DNA of 64,000 bases from Brugia malayi (lineage: Eukaryota; Nematoda; Chromadorea; Rhabditida; Onchocercidae), in the NCBI RefSeq assembly GCF_000002995.4, contig NW_025062284.1, positions 186,001-250,000 on the forward strand, written 5' to 3'. A program made the position numbers and the translations under genes. Position 1 is the first letter of the stretch; each line of letters opens with the position of its first letter. Below the pieces are notes generated by a model. It saw nothing but the letters and a program-made list of their open reading frames with translations, made no database searches and had not been told where the DNA came from. Shown here piece by piece: positions 25,601 through 37,480 of this stretch.

Positions 25601-28076
25601 ATGCACCAATAAACTTAAATGTATTACCTGTCGTTTTTGTCTCTCAGTCTTTATCCTCTGATCATATGAAGATGGTGAAGTTCACAAAAGAATTAAACAG
25701 ACAATAAGCAACAACAATTCCTATAATAGTCAAAATTTCTAGAAATGATGGAAGATACACTTGATATCAGAATGTTAAGAAGGAGAAGCTTACATGGATG
25801 TGGGTCTCATTCCTAAATTCAGAATCATCGGTGTTCGTGTAAAGTACGGACATACTGTCGTGCATCGTATACCATTCAGACCTTTGTCTTTCATTTCCAT
25901 TTGCAGACATTGCATTACACCTCTAATGGCAAATTTCGTACTGCTATAAATGGAATAACTATAAAACAATAATTTAGTGACATGATAATACCCAGTAGAC
26001 TGTCAACAAAATGCTTCCGAATAAGGATCATATATGCTTATAATTAATCATCTTAATTAGATGATTAATAACTATTATTTGGATCAAACAACGAATAAAA
26101 AGTCCCATATAATATCTAAAAATTAAGATAACAGATGAACTCTTCTTTTGCGTGATTTCTTCCTAATACTTTATGCAAACTTGTGCATTTCACATATTCT
26201 TTGATTTAAACTTAATAATTACTAACTAACCAATATGCAATACCGTTCGTTTCACCGCAGAAACCAGCAATTGACGAAATTGCAACTATTTGTCCCTCAT
26301 TTCGTTGTTCCATCGAACGAAGAAATGCTCGAATTGTCTGTAAAGGCGCACTTAGTACCAATCCATTATTAGATTTCACTTTCTTCATCCACTCCTTCCC
26401 ACATTTTCATCCACCATATTTTGATGATCACTCGAATTCAGTCAGTGTTCTACTTAAAGAGAGTAAGTAATTAGCACAAATATGATTTTTGTTAGAGTTT
26501 GTAGCTGGAACACCGCTAATAATAAAGAGAAAAGTTAAAAAAGTGGATGTCCCCAGGACTGAAATACCGAAATACTAAAACTATTCGAACACTCACTGAG
26601 ATATGTTTCTTGCTTGTAGCGTAGCTATAAGCGCCCAGTCCTTCAAATTTGTATTATACTTCGACTGCATCCATGTCTCTTGGAAGTTTCTTTTTAAATT
26701 CATTACTCTGCATGAAATAATTGTAAAGTGGACTAGCAGCTTCGATTGCTATACATCCTTCACCTCCAAGTCCCAAATTCTCAAAAAACTCCAAATTCTA
26801 CAAAAGTCTATAAACAAACATTGATGGTGCCCATCACGTTGACATCGAGCGAGTTCTGCAGTTGAGCTGTCGTCAAATCCAGCATTCCTCCAATGTACAA
26901 AATGGCCGCATTGCAGACTACGATATCGACATTTCCTGAAATTCACTGAAATTTCCTGATTAGAACCATCGTTCAATCTACTGCTCTCTATCATGCTTTA
27001 TCTACTGAATTGTCTCCCTTGCGCTCCTCATATCTCTTGCAAACGCCGATGCGTTCCATATTCCGTGTTCATCCGTTAACAGAACAGGAAGTAAGAGAGA
27101 ACGCAAAATTAAAGTACTGTTTGAGGGAAAGAAACAGTAAAGACAGAGATCGGAAACAACGATAACAAACAAAGACCATACCAAATGTGAGGTCAATTTG
27201 TCGGGCGCATTCGTTCACTTCCTCCACCTGGCTTATGTCACATCTCCAGCAATGCGCAATACCGCCACCTCTAACAATGTTGTCCACTGTCTCTTGCGCA
27301 CCATGCTACAATAGATATATACATAGCGCTCATTTATACTTTACCTTTCCTTTAGTTTCACCAGTAAGTTCCATGGAGAAATTGTTATGAGTCATACGGA
27401 CATTAATGTCTAGCTGATGACTGATGATGAGAGGTGTCTGCTGACATAACCTTAGGTGACAGCTATCGAGTAGAGGCGACAGTTATCGAGTAGCTCAATT
27501 TTGATCTCAAAAAAGAGGACACAATGTGCGCAAATAAAAAGCAGCAAGTTTACTAAGAATTTGTTCTTCCAGCGAAAAAAAGTCAAGAATAGCCGAGATA
27601 GCACGATTTTTTTGCATTAATAGCAAATATGAAAGCACTGAGTGACTTTTAAAAGAAAATTTAAAAAAACACATTGCATATTATAATTGTAAAAATTTCA
27701 TCTCAACCTTAATATCTGTACTTTCCTTAATATCTGTACTTTGTCTCAGAGCAATGATCGCAAAATACTTGGAGGATTAATTGTGGCCAAGTCACTAGTT
27801 ATAAGAGCGATTACAGCAAGTTGAGAGCTATGAAGAATGGCTTACTTCGTTTATATCCAAAATAGCAACTTTGGCACCGAAACGGATGGCTAATAATTCA
27901 GCTAAACGTTTACCAATGCCGGATGCACCGCCTGTGATAACAACGGTGCGTCCATTTACAGACTTCAAACTGGATCTGATCCAGTACCAAAAGTCCAAAG
28001 GACCAGCCACAAAGAGTACATGCAGGAACATTCCAATACTACTGTAAAATCTCTCCTTGTAGGAAATTTTTGCCAT
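22640..28076 (-). CDS. Short-chain dehydrogenase fused to two TMEM254/DUF4499-like membrane domains
   Basis: Ten exons close exactly in phase to about 527 residues: 27846-28076, 27182-27305, 26820-26935, 26231-26337, 25794-25943, 25452-25568, 24912-25089, 24461-24674, 23335-23408 and 22640-22912. Residues 1-340 are a classical SDR resembling the SDR16C retinol/epidermal dehydrogenase group. They comprise a hydrophobic N-terminus, TGGASGIG at 48-55, a variant NAA motif in CNAAILYIGG, Ser179, and Tyr192-xxx-Lys196 (YCSTK) at canonical spacing. An SDR C-terminal block follows (QIVDAILREKSIAFVPHYIS). Residues 325-410 hold a first membrane repeat (NLVLAIWALHVCD, then KFRWFMQIFCFGFISFLQL). Residues 413-527 hold a second, better conserved one (ALIAHLGESMYSLKLCNLL, then LKWMLQTFILGYPSLRILL). 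Both resemble human TMEM254. The likely role is an ER or lipid-droplet dehydrogenase of retinoid- or steroid-like substrates; the substrate is unknown. Confidence 0.87.
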
Positions 28077-29388
28077 TTTTCACACCTTCAATTAACAAGA
28101 ACTGCGCAAAAGTCGTTCAGCATTCCTTCTTGATAATCAGTGAAAAACAATGAGAGACGTTGACAACAGAGAATATATAAGGGACTTGCGGCGATTTCAC
28201 TCCAACAATGACAGAAGGATTGAATGGACAGATTTATCCCTTCTCTTTGTCACATCGTTTCGGGGACATTTTGAATGTGAATGAAAATGCAGATGTCATC
28301 TGTCGTAGCGCACAACGCAGACTCACTTTGCGTCGCATCATTCTGCACCGCTGTCATTGACATCGTTGACATCGGCATCTCTCTCTTTTTTTTGTATCAT
28401 CGATTCTCTAAATCAGGTCAGCAACCGTTTCTATTTCGCAGAACACTTTTGAAATCTTTATCATCCTCTCAACTTTTAGTATTATGCATTCTGTTGTCTG
28501 TTGAGTCATATTTTCCGAACAAACTATTTCAGATTTTATATAATTCTCTTTAATCCTTCATGAAAACATTAAACTCTCTTTTGCATTATTATCTGAATTA
28601 AACTGAATAAAACTTAGAATTTTTCTAAAAGCAAAAATTTACTTCTTCATCTTTCGAATTGATCATTTCAAAATGGACAAAAGCATTATAATTTACTTCT
28701 GCATTTATTACATGAAAGATGGAATGCGATGGTTAAACCGGACGACAGGGATGACTCATCTATTTGTACTTACGTTATGGTTGAGAGAGACAAGGGACTT
28801 AGCTTATGAGCTCATTTCAACTGATCAGACAGTCTCTGTTTACATCTGGAAGAGTGTGTCGAAACTAAAGAAAAAAAAAAAAAGAACAAAGTTTTGACTT
28901 GAATTAACTTTCAAACCAGAAACAGGAAGAAAGAGGCGACCACATTCATCACAGATTTCTACACAACAACAACAACTATGAATGATTGGGAGTGATCTGT
29001 ATCAAATCAGTACAAACTTATATCACAATATGCTGCACTGTTACAGTGTACAGTGAACTTATGTTCCAATTAAACAAAAATACAGACAATAAGTTCCAAC
29101 TTCTCTGATGTCAACTTATCAAGTAAAGTAATTTGGTAGCGGAATGCTTTGAAGACGTGACCTTTACGTGATGCACTGCAAGGTCACACAGATAAGTAAC
29201 TGATAGCGGTGACATGAGTTCTCCAAGCTTATACACTATCAACGATACAATGACAACACACCGCGGTGCTTTCAAGTCATCATTGTTTTCATACTGTACC
29301 ACCAGAATGGAATCAGACACGTCTGGTCCGTAATGCAACGAGACTGTTGCTTGATTTCAAATTTGAAGCAGTGGCCGTAGATTCAGTG
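28077..29388. other. Divergent promoter region between the SDR fusion and RPAC2
   Basis: The two genes point away from each other across 1.3 kb. No exon is supported here. The ATG of RPAC2 follows a GATTCAG acceptor-like site ending at 29386. Confidence 0.5.
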
Positions 29389-30403
29389 ATGACAAGTCTA
29401 TTAGACTCGGAGCGAAAAGTGGAAATTGTTAGTTGATTTGTTTTGATTCTGAAATGACATAACAGTGGTAGAGGTAATTATAATGCATCTCTTTCAAGTA
29501 ATAAGCCAAATGTTATAATGGATGATAGTTTCATTTAGTTCTTATCAAGAAAGTAAGATCAGTAATAGTTTGCGTAACTTCCAATTTTATAGTGTTATTG
29601 GGGGCTTTCCATCTTTTTCCTTGCTAAGATAATTTGCTTCTATCATATTTTTATTTTGAAGTAACTTTCAATTTTTCTTAGTAACTTAACGTGTTAAATA
29701 ATTTTACAAAATTTTCTAGAGTTTTTAGTTTTTTTCTCACTAACTGTACCTCTTTTCCAGTTAGATGTGGATTCGTTCCGTTCAGACCCGTCAAATTTAA
29801 CAGTGATATTATATGAAGAAGATCATACTATTGGCAATTCACTGAAACATGTCTTGTGCAAAATGTATGCTTATTGTTGCGTATTCGTTATTCAGCATTA
29901 AACTGGCATAGAGTAGAAACAAAGCTGCAATAAAAATTTTATTGCAGCTTATATATATGTCATTATTCTTTCATCTTTTAGTTTTGGTTATTTAGTGATC
30001 TTTTCATTGATTTAATTTATAGATTTGATTTTTGATAAGTTTGATTCTGAAAGGGATGGGCGCAGTATACTATGTGGGAAGTAGAAGAAAAGGTATGAAA
30101 ATGATCTTTTAGATGACAAGTAATTCTTGATGGATTTACAAGAAAAGAGTCGAATATAATGTTTCACGTACATTTTTTAACTGCTGCTAAGAAAATGTTT
30201 TTAGGCGAGATGTTGAGTTCTGTGGTTACAATGTGCCCCATCCTTTGGAAGATAAAATCCTAATCCGTTTGCAAACGAAACGTGGAGTGTCAGCAGCCAG
30301 TATGCTTATGAAAGGTTTTGAAGAATTGGAATGTATTTTTGCTTCAATAAGGCAAAAATTTGATAGCTCTTATGCTTTATATACAACGAATACTGAAGAC
30401 TAG
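29389..30403 (+). CDS. rpac-19: RNA polymerase I and III subunit RPAC2 (AC19)
   Basis: AC19/RPAC2 is the small alpha-like subunit that pairs with AC40 to nucleate assembly of RNA polymerases I and III. Three exons (29389-29427, 29761-29864, 30205-30403) give 113 residues. The signature is ILYEEDHTIGNSLKHVLCKM, followed by VEFCGYNVPHPLEDKI, LIRLQTKRG and the terminal helix with RQKFDSSYALY. The first exon encodes only 13 residues (MTSLLDSERKVEI). I chose it because its donor phase fits and no in-frame ATG occurs in exon 2. An acceptor-like site precedes the ATG by two bases. The same-strand neighbour is gamma-tubulin, 556 bases downstream. Confidence 0.93.
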
Positions 30404-30958
30404 AATGGATTCAACTTGTCAGGAACGAAATCATGATTCTTTGCAAATAGGAATTGCTATTTCGTTGTGTGTTAGTTTTTCCTTGCTGTTATATGATCTC
30501 TTTGTTAGTTGCATAAAAGGAGTTGGTCATACAGAAATTTGTGCCGATTTTATTTAAAGTTTAGCCAAATATTTCCTGTTTACATGGTATTGTGTAGCAC
30601 TATTCTGTTTTATCTGCGAATTTTTCTTGATTTAAGTGATTAGTGCTTGTTTGTTAAATAGAAATTTGTTGATCATGCATGTAAGATTTTGTTTGATTGG
30701 ATTTTCGGATTAAAAATTTTTAAATAAAATATGTATGTTTTATCCTTATTGCTCGTCAGTGTATTTGTTGCCTTCTCAGGTGTTTTATACTTTATATTTT
30801 GAGCGATATTTCTGGTTGATAAAAGAGTAAGGTATTCTTACTTTAGAATTTTACCTATTCGGAACAAAATGATGGTGAAGCACACATTGATTGACTGGTA
30901 CATTAAATAGTCAATAGAAGTTTGATAAGCGTGAAACTCAATTTTATTAATGACAGGT
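30404..30958 (+). other. Spacer between RPAC2 and gamma-tubulin, candidate operon intercistronic region
   Basis: 555 bases without coding signal. It ends in an ATGACAG acceptor-like site at 30956, two bases before the gamma-tubulin ATG. That is the expected position for spliced-leader addition to a downstream operon gene. AATAAA-like signals occur inside, for example near 30723. Confidence 0.5.
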
Positions 30959-33745
30959 ATGCCGAGTGAAATAATTGCTGTACAATTTGGTCAATGTGGA
31001 AATCAAATAGGTGACGCATTTTGGCGTGCCTTATGTGCCGAACACGGTATTGCATCGAACGGTGTGCCTATACAAAGTGATCTTGATGCGAAGGACTTGA
31101 AGCGTGTTTTCTTTTATCAGGTGTACCTATGAGAAGATACTAAAGCATCTATATCATTCAGTGTGTCGAATCATCTACTCAAAGTTTTTTGATTTTCCTC
31201 ACGATCTTTTTTTTGGATCAAATTGGTCGAGTAACTATTCAGAACGTTGAAATTTATATTGATAATGATAGGCGGACGACGAGCGTTATGTTCCACGTGC
31301 TGTTTTGGTAGACTTGGAACCACGTGTTATCAATGGTATTATCACTTCTGACTATCGTACATTGTACAATATGGAAAATATCTTTATGTCGAAAAGTGGT
31401 GGTGGTGCGGGAAATAATTTTGCTAGTGGCTACAAGCAAGGAAGGTAAGATTTCTTCATTTTTCTGAAAGATGAAGGAAAATACTGAAAATGTTAGGTAT
31501 AGTAGGTATTCTTTCTGTGGTATTTGCTGAAGTTTTTGGATTACATTTTGTGTCTTATTTTGGAACTGTCCTGTTTGCTTTTCCTTCTGCATGCAGCCAA
31601 GAAATTAAATGGACGAGGATTTCTTTTTTTTATTTAATATTTTTGTCAGTTCTGAATTTGCAACATTTGTGAAGCAAACGAAGTTACTTGTACAAAAAGA
31701 GAAAAAACCACTGAATTGTTTGTCGTATAATATTCGGAAATGAGATATTTCATTTATCAAATTTCTGATTGAAAGAAGAAATACTAACTGTATAAAACAG
31801 AATGTTGTAAGGGAAGCACAAGAAGCGTTGTTTGATATCCTTGAACGAGAAGCAGAAAACAGTGATTATCTGGAAGGATTCATGTTATGTCACGCCATAG
31901 CTGGTGGTACTGGCTCAGGAATGGGATCTCATGCGCTGGAAAAAATAAGTGATAGGTTTCGTTTCTTATAATTAATGTTAGGTAGAAACTGTATTGGTAT
32001 TATAGTTAATAATATAAAAATGTTTGGTGGGAAAGACAGCTTGTTTTGAAGTTGTTTCATATGGATTTTGCAGATTCCCGAAGAAATTAGTGCAAACCTA
32101 CTCAGTTTTCCCAGTGATGAAGAAAGGTGAAGCTAGTGATGTGGTGGTACAACCATATAATTCTATTTTGACCTTGGCTCGGTTAATTGAACATCCAAAT
32201 TGTGTAGTTGTTCTGGATAATACAGCTCTTCATCGGATTGCAAGTGAAAATGCACCAGATAGTAATTCATCATTTTCTCACATAAATTCCATGGTAATTC
32301 AGTAAAAAATATGGAACTGCTCAGCTTTATATCTTATTAAGTTGTCTGCTATACAAGATATCCTTAGCAACGACCCTTTTTTAAATAAGCCTACTAATCG
32401 CATGTTACGGTCACACATAAACAAAAATTTTGAAATTGGAATTTATGCAGGTTTCACGAATTATGTGCGCATCAACAGCTACTCTACGGTTTCCTGGTGC
32501 AATGAATACTCGACTGATTAATCTAATTGCTCCACTGGCTGCATATCCACCAATGCGTTTTATCCAGACAGGTTGTCTTTATTTGCGTGCAATTCGTTTT
32601 CAATCTCATCTTATTAAAATTTTTTCATTTCAAGTTTATTTCATATTTTAGTATTACTCCATCTCATCCTTTAATTGAGTTCGTTTTTGGTATATCCTTT
32701 GTTGGTTGTTATCAGACAACTGTTTTGGTTTTTTAACAAAAACATATCTGCATATCGTTCTTTAGGTTTTACACCACTTCGTGAAGGTGATGCTACGGTG
32801 ATGAAAACTTCAGTTGGTGATGTGCTTCGACGCTTGCTACAATCAAAAAGTATGATGAGCAGCGCTGTAATGGAAAAAGGAGTTGATCATTGTATGTTGT
32901 CGGCGTTGGCTATTCTGCAGGGTAGAATTGATCCAACTGAAATTTATTCATCACTGGCAAAGATTAAAGAAAGACGTGATATAAAGTAAGCTCTTGCTCC
33001 AAAGCCTTTTGCTCCACTCTATCAATTATTTTATTTCTTTGCATTTTTAAGCTTCAAATAGTTTTTTCAGCGAGTGAATTAAATGGTCTGAATAAAGGGA
33101 CATTGTTTTAGACATCCATGCATTACTATCCGCAACTGCATTACATTAAATAATAGGATTTGCTGATGCTTTCATTAATTTCATAATGTTTCTTCAAGAA
33201 AAATAGTTCAAAAAAGGTACGTAATGTTTCAGGTTTGCGCCATGGGGTTCAGGTTCATTAAATATAACTCAATGTCGTCGCTCGCCTTATTTACCAGTAA
33301 CAAATAGAGTTTCCGGACTGATGCTTTGTAATCACACAAATGCAGCTAGTCTTTTTCAAGAGAGTTTGAATCAGTGCGAAACACTCCTCAAAAAGAAAGC
33401 ATATTTGGATCAATTCTTAAAAGTGAGAATTATTTTCTGAACAGTCTGCAAAAGCTTCGTATTTTCGGTGCAGTTATATTGGAAGTTTTTCATGAAGACT
33501 AACATAGCTCGGACTGTCATATTTGCCCACTTAGCATTCATTCTTTATCTCTTTATTTTCATCGTAAAAAGCGAAATATTTAGAATTAGACCACTGAAAA
33601 TTTGTTAGTGATGCATTGTTCAATATGAGGTTTTCAGGAAGATCCAGATATTATGGCTATGTTGAGTGATGCTGTTGAACGTGTCAGAGAAACTGTCCAA
33701 ACTTACAGAAATGCAACAAAGCCCGACTTCATAGAAATAAATTGA
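30959..33745 (+). CDS. tbg-1: Gamma-tubulin
   Basis: Gamma-tubulin nucleates microtubules at centrosomes within gamma-tubulin complexes. Eight phase-matched exons (30959-31120, 31272-31444, 31812-31955, 32074-32293, 32451-32571, 32766-32985, 33233-33422, 33638-33745) give 445 residues (human about 451). Diagnostic blocks are [41 protein letters not shown], the tubulin GTP loop [65 protein letters not shown] and a final [17 protein letters not shown] and FVAPWG-like FAPWGSGS mark it as gamma rather than alpha or beta. Exon 3 uses a TTGTAAG acceptor at 31811, which keeps frame and the family length. A nearer AACAG at 31800 would introduce a stop. Confidence 0.96.
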
Positions 33746-35677
33746 GATTTTATTCTCCATAAATCAGGATTTTTATCAGGAAGCGAAGCATCTGCATTTG
33801 TTATTAGTTAATGACTAAGATAAAAAAAAATACTGTAGAAGGGATATGGATGATTTCTTCCAGGTTTTTTTCCCACTACCAAAATAGTTGAAATAAGTAA
33901 GGTGTGGAGAGGCATATGGTACTTCATGGGTTCATACCTATCACTTGAAATTAGAGTTTTCAATCTTTACCCAACTATTTATTTAACTATTACTGAGTTT
34001 TTCTTTAATGAGTTAACTTTATTTTGATGGTTTCTTACTTGGTTAAATCATCAGTTTTGTACAGTATCCTTCTTACATTCTTTTCGTTTACATAAGAAAT
34101 GATCTCTATATGATAACAAAGATTATGTGTTTTGTGTTTAATATGGTTTAAATTGATTTGATAAGCATTTATAGAATAATGATTATATAGGATTATACAT
34201 AGGCTATTTTAGACTCTTTTTTTTTTTTTTGTTTTAGTGTTATCCTTAGATAAAAAGATCTCCAAATGCCTCTGGACTTTGCTTATTCCTCTACTGCTTT
34301 ATAATTTAATTCTTCTCAAAAGTGATATACGAAAAGTTTTTCCCTGGCTTTTCCTGGATATTTGCGCAAAAGCCGTCGTTTCTGCATTTCTCCTACGGGA
34401 TTCTGAATCCTAAATTTGGTTCAACATGCGTGAGTTTTGAAGGTTTTAAAAGCTGAGAGTGTCCTATCCTATTTCAACATCTTTCAGTAGAAATACTATC
34501 CTTTAAAAGTTTAATTTGATATAACCGACCACAAGATGAGATAAAAAGTAGTTTCAAATTTGCATTGGCAATTTCAATTTTGGCAATGTAGTTTCTTTCT
34601 TATTTATTTATTTATTTGGAATAAAAAATGCACGTAGCTGTAACGACCTATTGACGGAGATTCAAGACTTGCTTATTGCCGAATTTCTTATTTCGCTTTG
34701 TTCTTCAGTCGAAGGACTTAACGGCGGACTACAAAAAACAAAAACAGTAGAGAATTTATAAATAGTTTTCGATTAATTTTGTTCTTTCAGTAAAATTTTC
34801 CGATCTACCATCAGTTACTTTAATTATCTAATCATTTGTTATAGTGATTGGATATTATTTTATTGAAACATGCGAGTATTACCGTGTTCTAAAATCTGAT
34901 TGGGCTGTAGTTTAGATGCATTAAAAGATCTGAACTGGAAGTCTAGTGATTTGTTACTCACTCTGTGTTTTGATGTGTGTGATATCTTCATCAATTCCGA
35001 AAGTTATAGACGGAAATTATTTGAGTTACCTGGTTTCCGGCGTTCGTGGTATTCCTTCGTTAATTTTTAAATCTTCCGGGGTATACTTCCCGTTGAGTTT
35101 CAAACACTTACAGATGCCAAAGAAATCGAAAGTAGATGTACTAGAAAGTTTAATGTATATGTGAAGCAGAACCATACTTTTGTGGATTAGGACTGGACAA
35201 TTTTCTTGCCGAATTCGTGCAGATGAAAGGGAATTCAAGAGTTCAACCATCGAAGAATTAGTCCCCATCCTATGATTTGGTCGCACTTTTGAGGAGCAAA
35301 ATATGAAAGCCAATTTCTGGGGCTTTTAAGAAACATGAAACAATTATTCCCTTCAAGCTTCCCGATCCTTGTTTATTCAAGAAACATTTTTATGAAGGAA
35401 AACTTTGGAACAAAAGGAGGGAAAGTACCTACTCAAAAGAATTAAGCATGTTGGAGACGTTAAGAAGCGCTTTCAAAGCTCTCGTTAGTTTCTCGCCATG
35501 TAAGCGGTACCAGTCTCGAGTTGACATTCCCACAATAAACGTTAAGATGCCCAACAAAATTTGCTTCATCTCTGCATTTCGTACCGCATGCCACACAAAA
35601 CAATTTAGCAGCAGACTGTATTTCGAGAATTGCTGCTTAATGAAAGTTGACAGAACAATGATATCTCAATTTCAATT
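33746..35677. other. Intergenic between gamma-tubulin and the small tail-anchored gene
   Basis: Both neighbours end here, so the region is convergent. It is AT-rich with a poly-T run near 34220. Short open frames on both strands around 35.0-35.3 kb overlap one another and show no family resemblance or splice logic. Confidence 0.45.
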
Positions 35678-36640
35678 TTAATTTTGAGACAGTGCTATAT
35701 GATCGAATCTAAGAATAAAAAAAGCTAACCAAATAAATCCTAAACTAAGAAGTACTGCTACTGTTGCAAGCAAACGAGCTTCAACAATTTGCTTTTTCCT
35801 AAAAAAAACTAAGTTAGTTCTCGTTCTTTTGCTCAGAGAGTTTGGTTTAAGTTTCGTTATATTTCCAGATATTAACAAATTCCATATTCTACCAGCTACT
35901 TAACAAACTTTAGATGATAATAATAGATGTATCGGAATTTCAAATTGGGATAAACCTCTGAAAGTTCATTATTGATGTTCCGGTAAAAATACGGATACGG
36001 ATACGAATCGGAGTAGTCGTTAGAGTGATCAGTGGTAATAATGTCATTGTAAAAGATGAGAGGAAATTTTATTGATGAGAGGTTGGTGCTGAATTCCCAG
36101 TAACCTTCAACCTCAAGGATATTTCACTAGTTCAAAAGCTTTACCGACAGTCCGGCAGGTGTTAATAAGTATTCTCAGCTTACATATCTGCTAACGATGT
36201 CGATGACTTGCTTTGCATATCCGGTTCAGAAGCTGCTCCTTCAAGAACTGCTACATCTGATGTCGTCAAGTTTAGCTTTACATGGCCACTAAATTCACAC
36301 ATTCATCTCAATTTTACAAATTATTGAATTTAAAGTACATTCGCAGCCAAATTGTCGCTATTGCTGCACGTTTGGACGTGGTAACGATACTGAATAATTT
36401 TATTCCGGAATAAATTTACCTGGACCGGTTTTATGAAGACGAATTGCTTCTATAGTTTCTGAGAATCTACTCAGAAAGAAGAATAGCTTATGTGTCTATA
36501 AAATATATGATGAAACGATGTCCGGAAATTAGCATTAATATGTAATATTACCTATCAGGAAACTCATAATCCGGAATGTCTCGTTCATCTTTCACATAAG
36601 CGGTGGCTATTGCTTTACCAACCTTTCCGTTTTTCGCCAT
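35678..36640 (-). CDS. Unrecognised small tail-anchored membrane protein
   Basis: I do not recognise this protein. Five exons (36552-36640, 36420-36466, 36339-36363, 36184-36288, 35678-35798) join in phase to 128 residues. It starts MAKNGKVGKAIATAYVKDE and continues with a polar region (IPDYEFPDRFSETIEAI, then HKTGP). A 25-base micro-exon encodes IATIWLR. A Ser-rich stretch with SSTSLADM follows. One strong C-terminal membrane helix (LLATVAVLLSLGFIWLAFFIL) is followed by only about ten residues, the pattern of a tail-anchored ER or endosomal protein. The micro-exon was chosen because nothing else reconciles the phases of its neighbours. Its upstream neighbour USP14 is divergent, 840 bases away. 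The product is probably real but of unknown function. Confidence 0.6.
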
Positions 36641-37480
36641 AATAAACAATGTGTCCTCTTCCAAATTACTCTTACACTTGCAGTGGTTAAATTTAAACAG
36701 AGAATTTGCATATTTACACGAGTATAATTGCTATTTCCGGCTTGCAGTATTCCGGATGCAGCTATGTATAATCTGTCCGATATTGTGATGCTTAGGTCAA
36801 ACAAACTAACACAGCCGGAAGAGACTATTCTTCGTTTCCGTTCTCGATGTATCCTTCGAAGGTACTCAGTTTAACATTTAACATTTATCTCAAACACTCC
36901 TGCGTCTTTACAAATTCCTTTTGTCAGAATTTTTCAATTAAATTACAGTAATTTGCATAATTTCTAATCTCTAAAAAAACTGTAATTTGCCGACAATTAA
37001 TTACGTCAGTCTGTCAGGTAGATTTACATCACACCGTCATCCGGAAAACAACCTCTTCTCGACCTCTGCGAGATTTTTTGCATTGACAAAAGACATTTCT
37101 TTAGCTATTTGTGCCCGGCTCCTGTGAGGTCACTGCAAAATGACTACTCTCAGTGGTTTATTGTCGTGTTAACCGGTTTTACTGGTTAATTATCCTAATT
37201 TGTCACCTTTATTACCTGAAGGTTTTCATGCTTACCTTTTCTTGGTACCTTTCGGAATAAGATGAAAAGATCTCAGACAAAATATTTTTTTTTATTACTA
37301 AGCAAATACTCGTTTTAGAAATTCCATGTAACTGTGAGAAATTTTCCAAAATCTCCACTTTATCACTTTATCTACAGATTATCAATGATTTATGCTAATG
37401 ATTAACTCTTTTCTGATAATTCTCAGACATTTAGCTTACATTTTAATCGATCGTTCAGTTTTATTCCTTAAGATAAAACA
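36641..37480. other. Divergent promoter region between the tail-anchored gene and USP14
   Basis: 840 bases between two start codons pointing apart. No exon is supported. The USP14 ATG is preceded by an ATTCTCAG acceptor-like site about 55 bases upstream. Confidence 0.45.

Noticed and set aside
31801..31811. AACAG acceptor for gamma-tubulin exon 3
   Set aside because: It puts a stop three codons in; the acceptor ten bases downstream keeps the frame and the exact family length.
34946..35313. Overlapping open frames on both strands near 35 kb
   Set aside because: They mirror each other, lack recognisable motifs and have no consistent splice partners.
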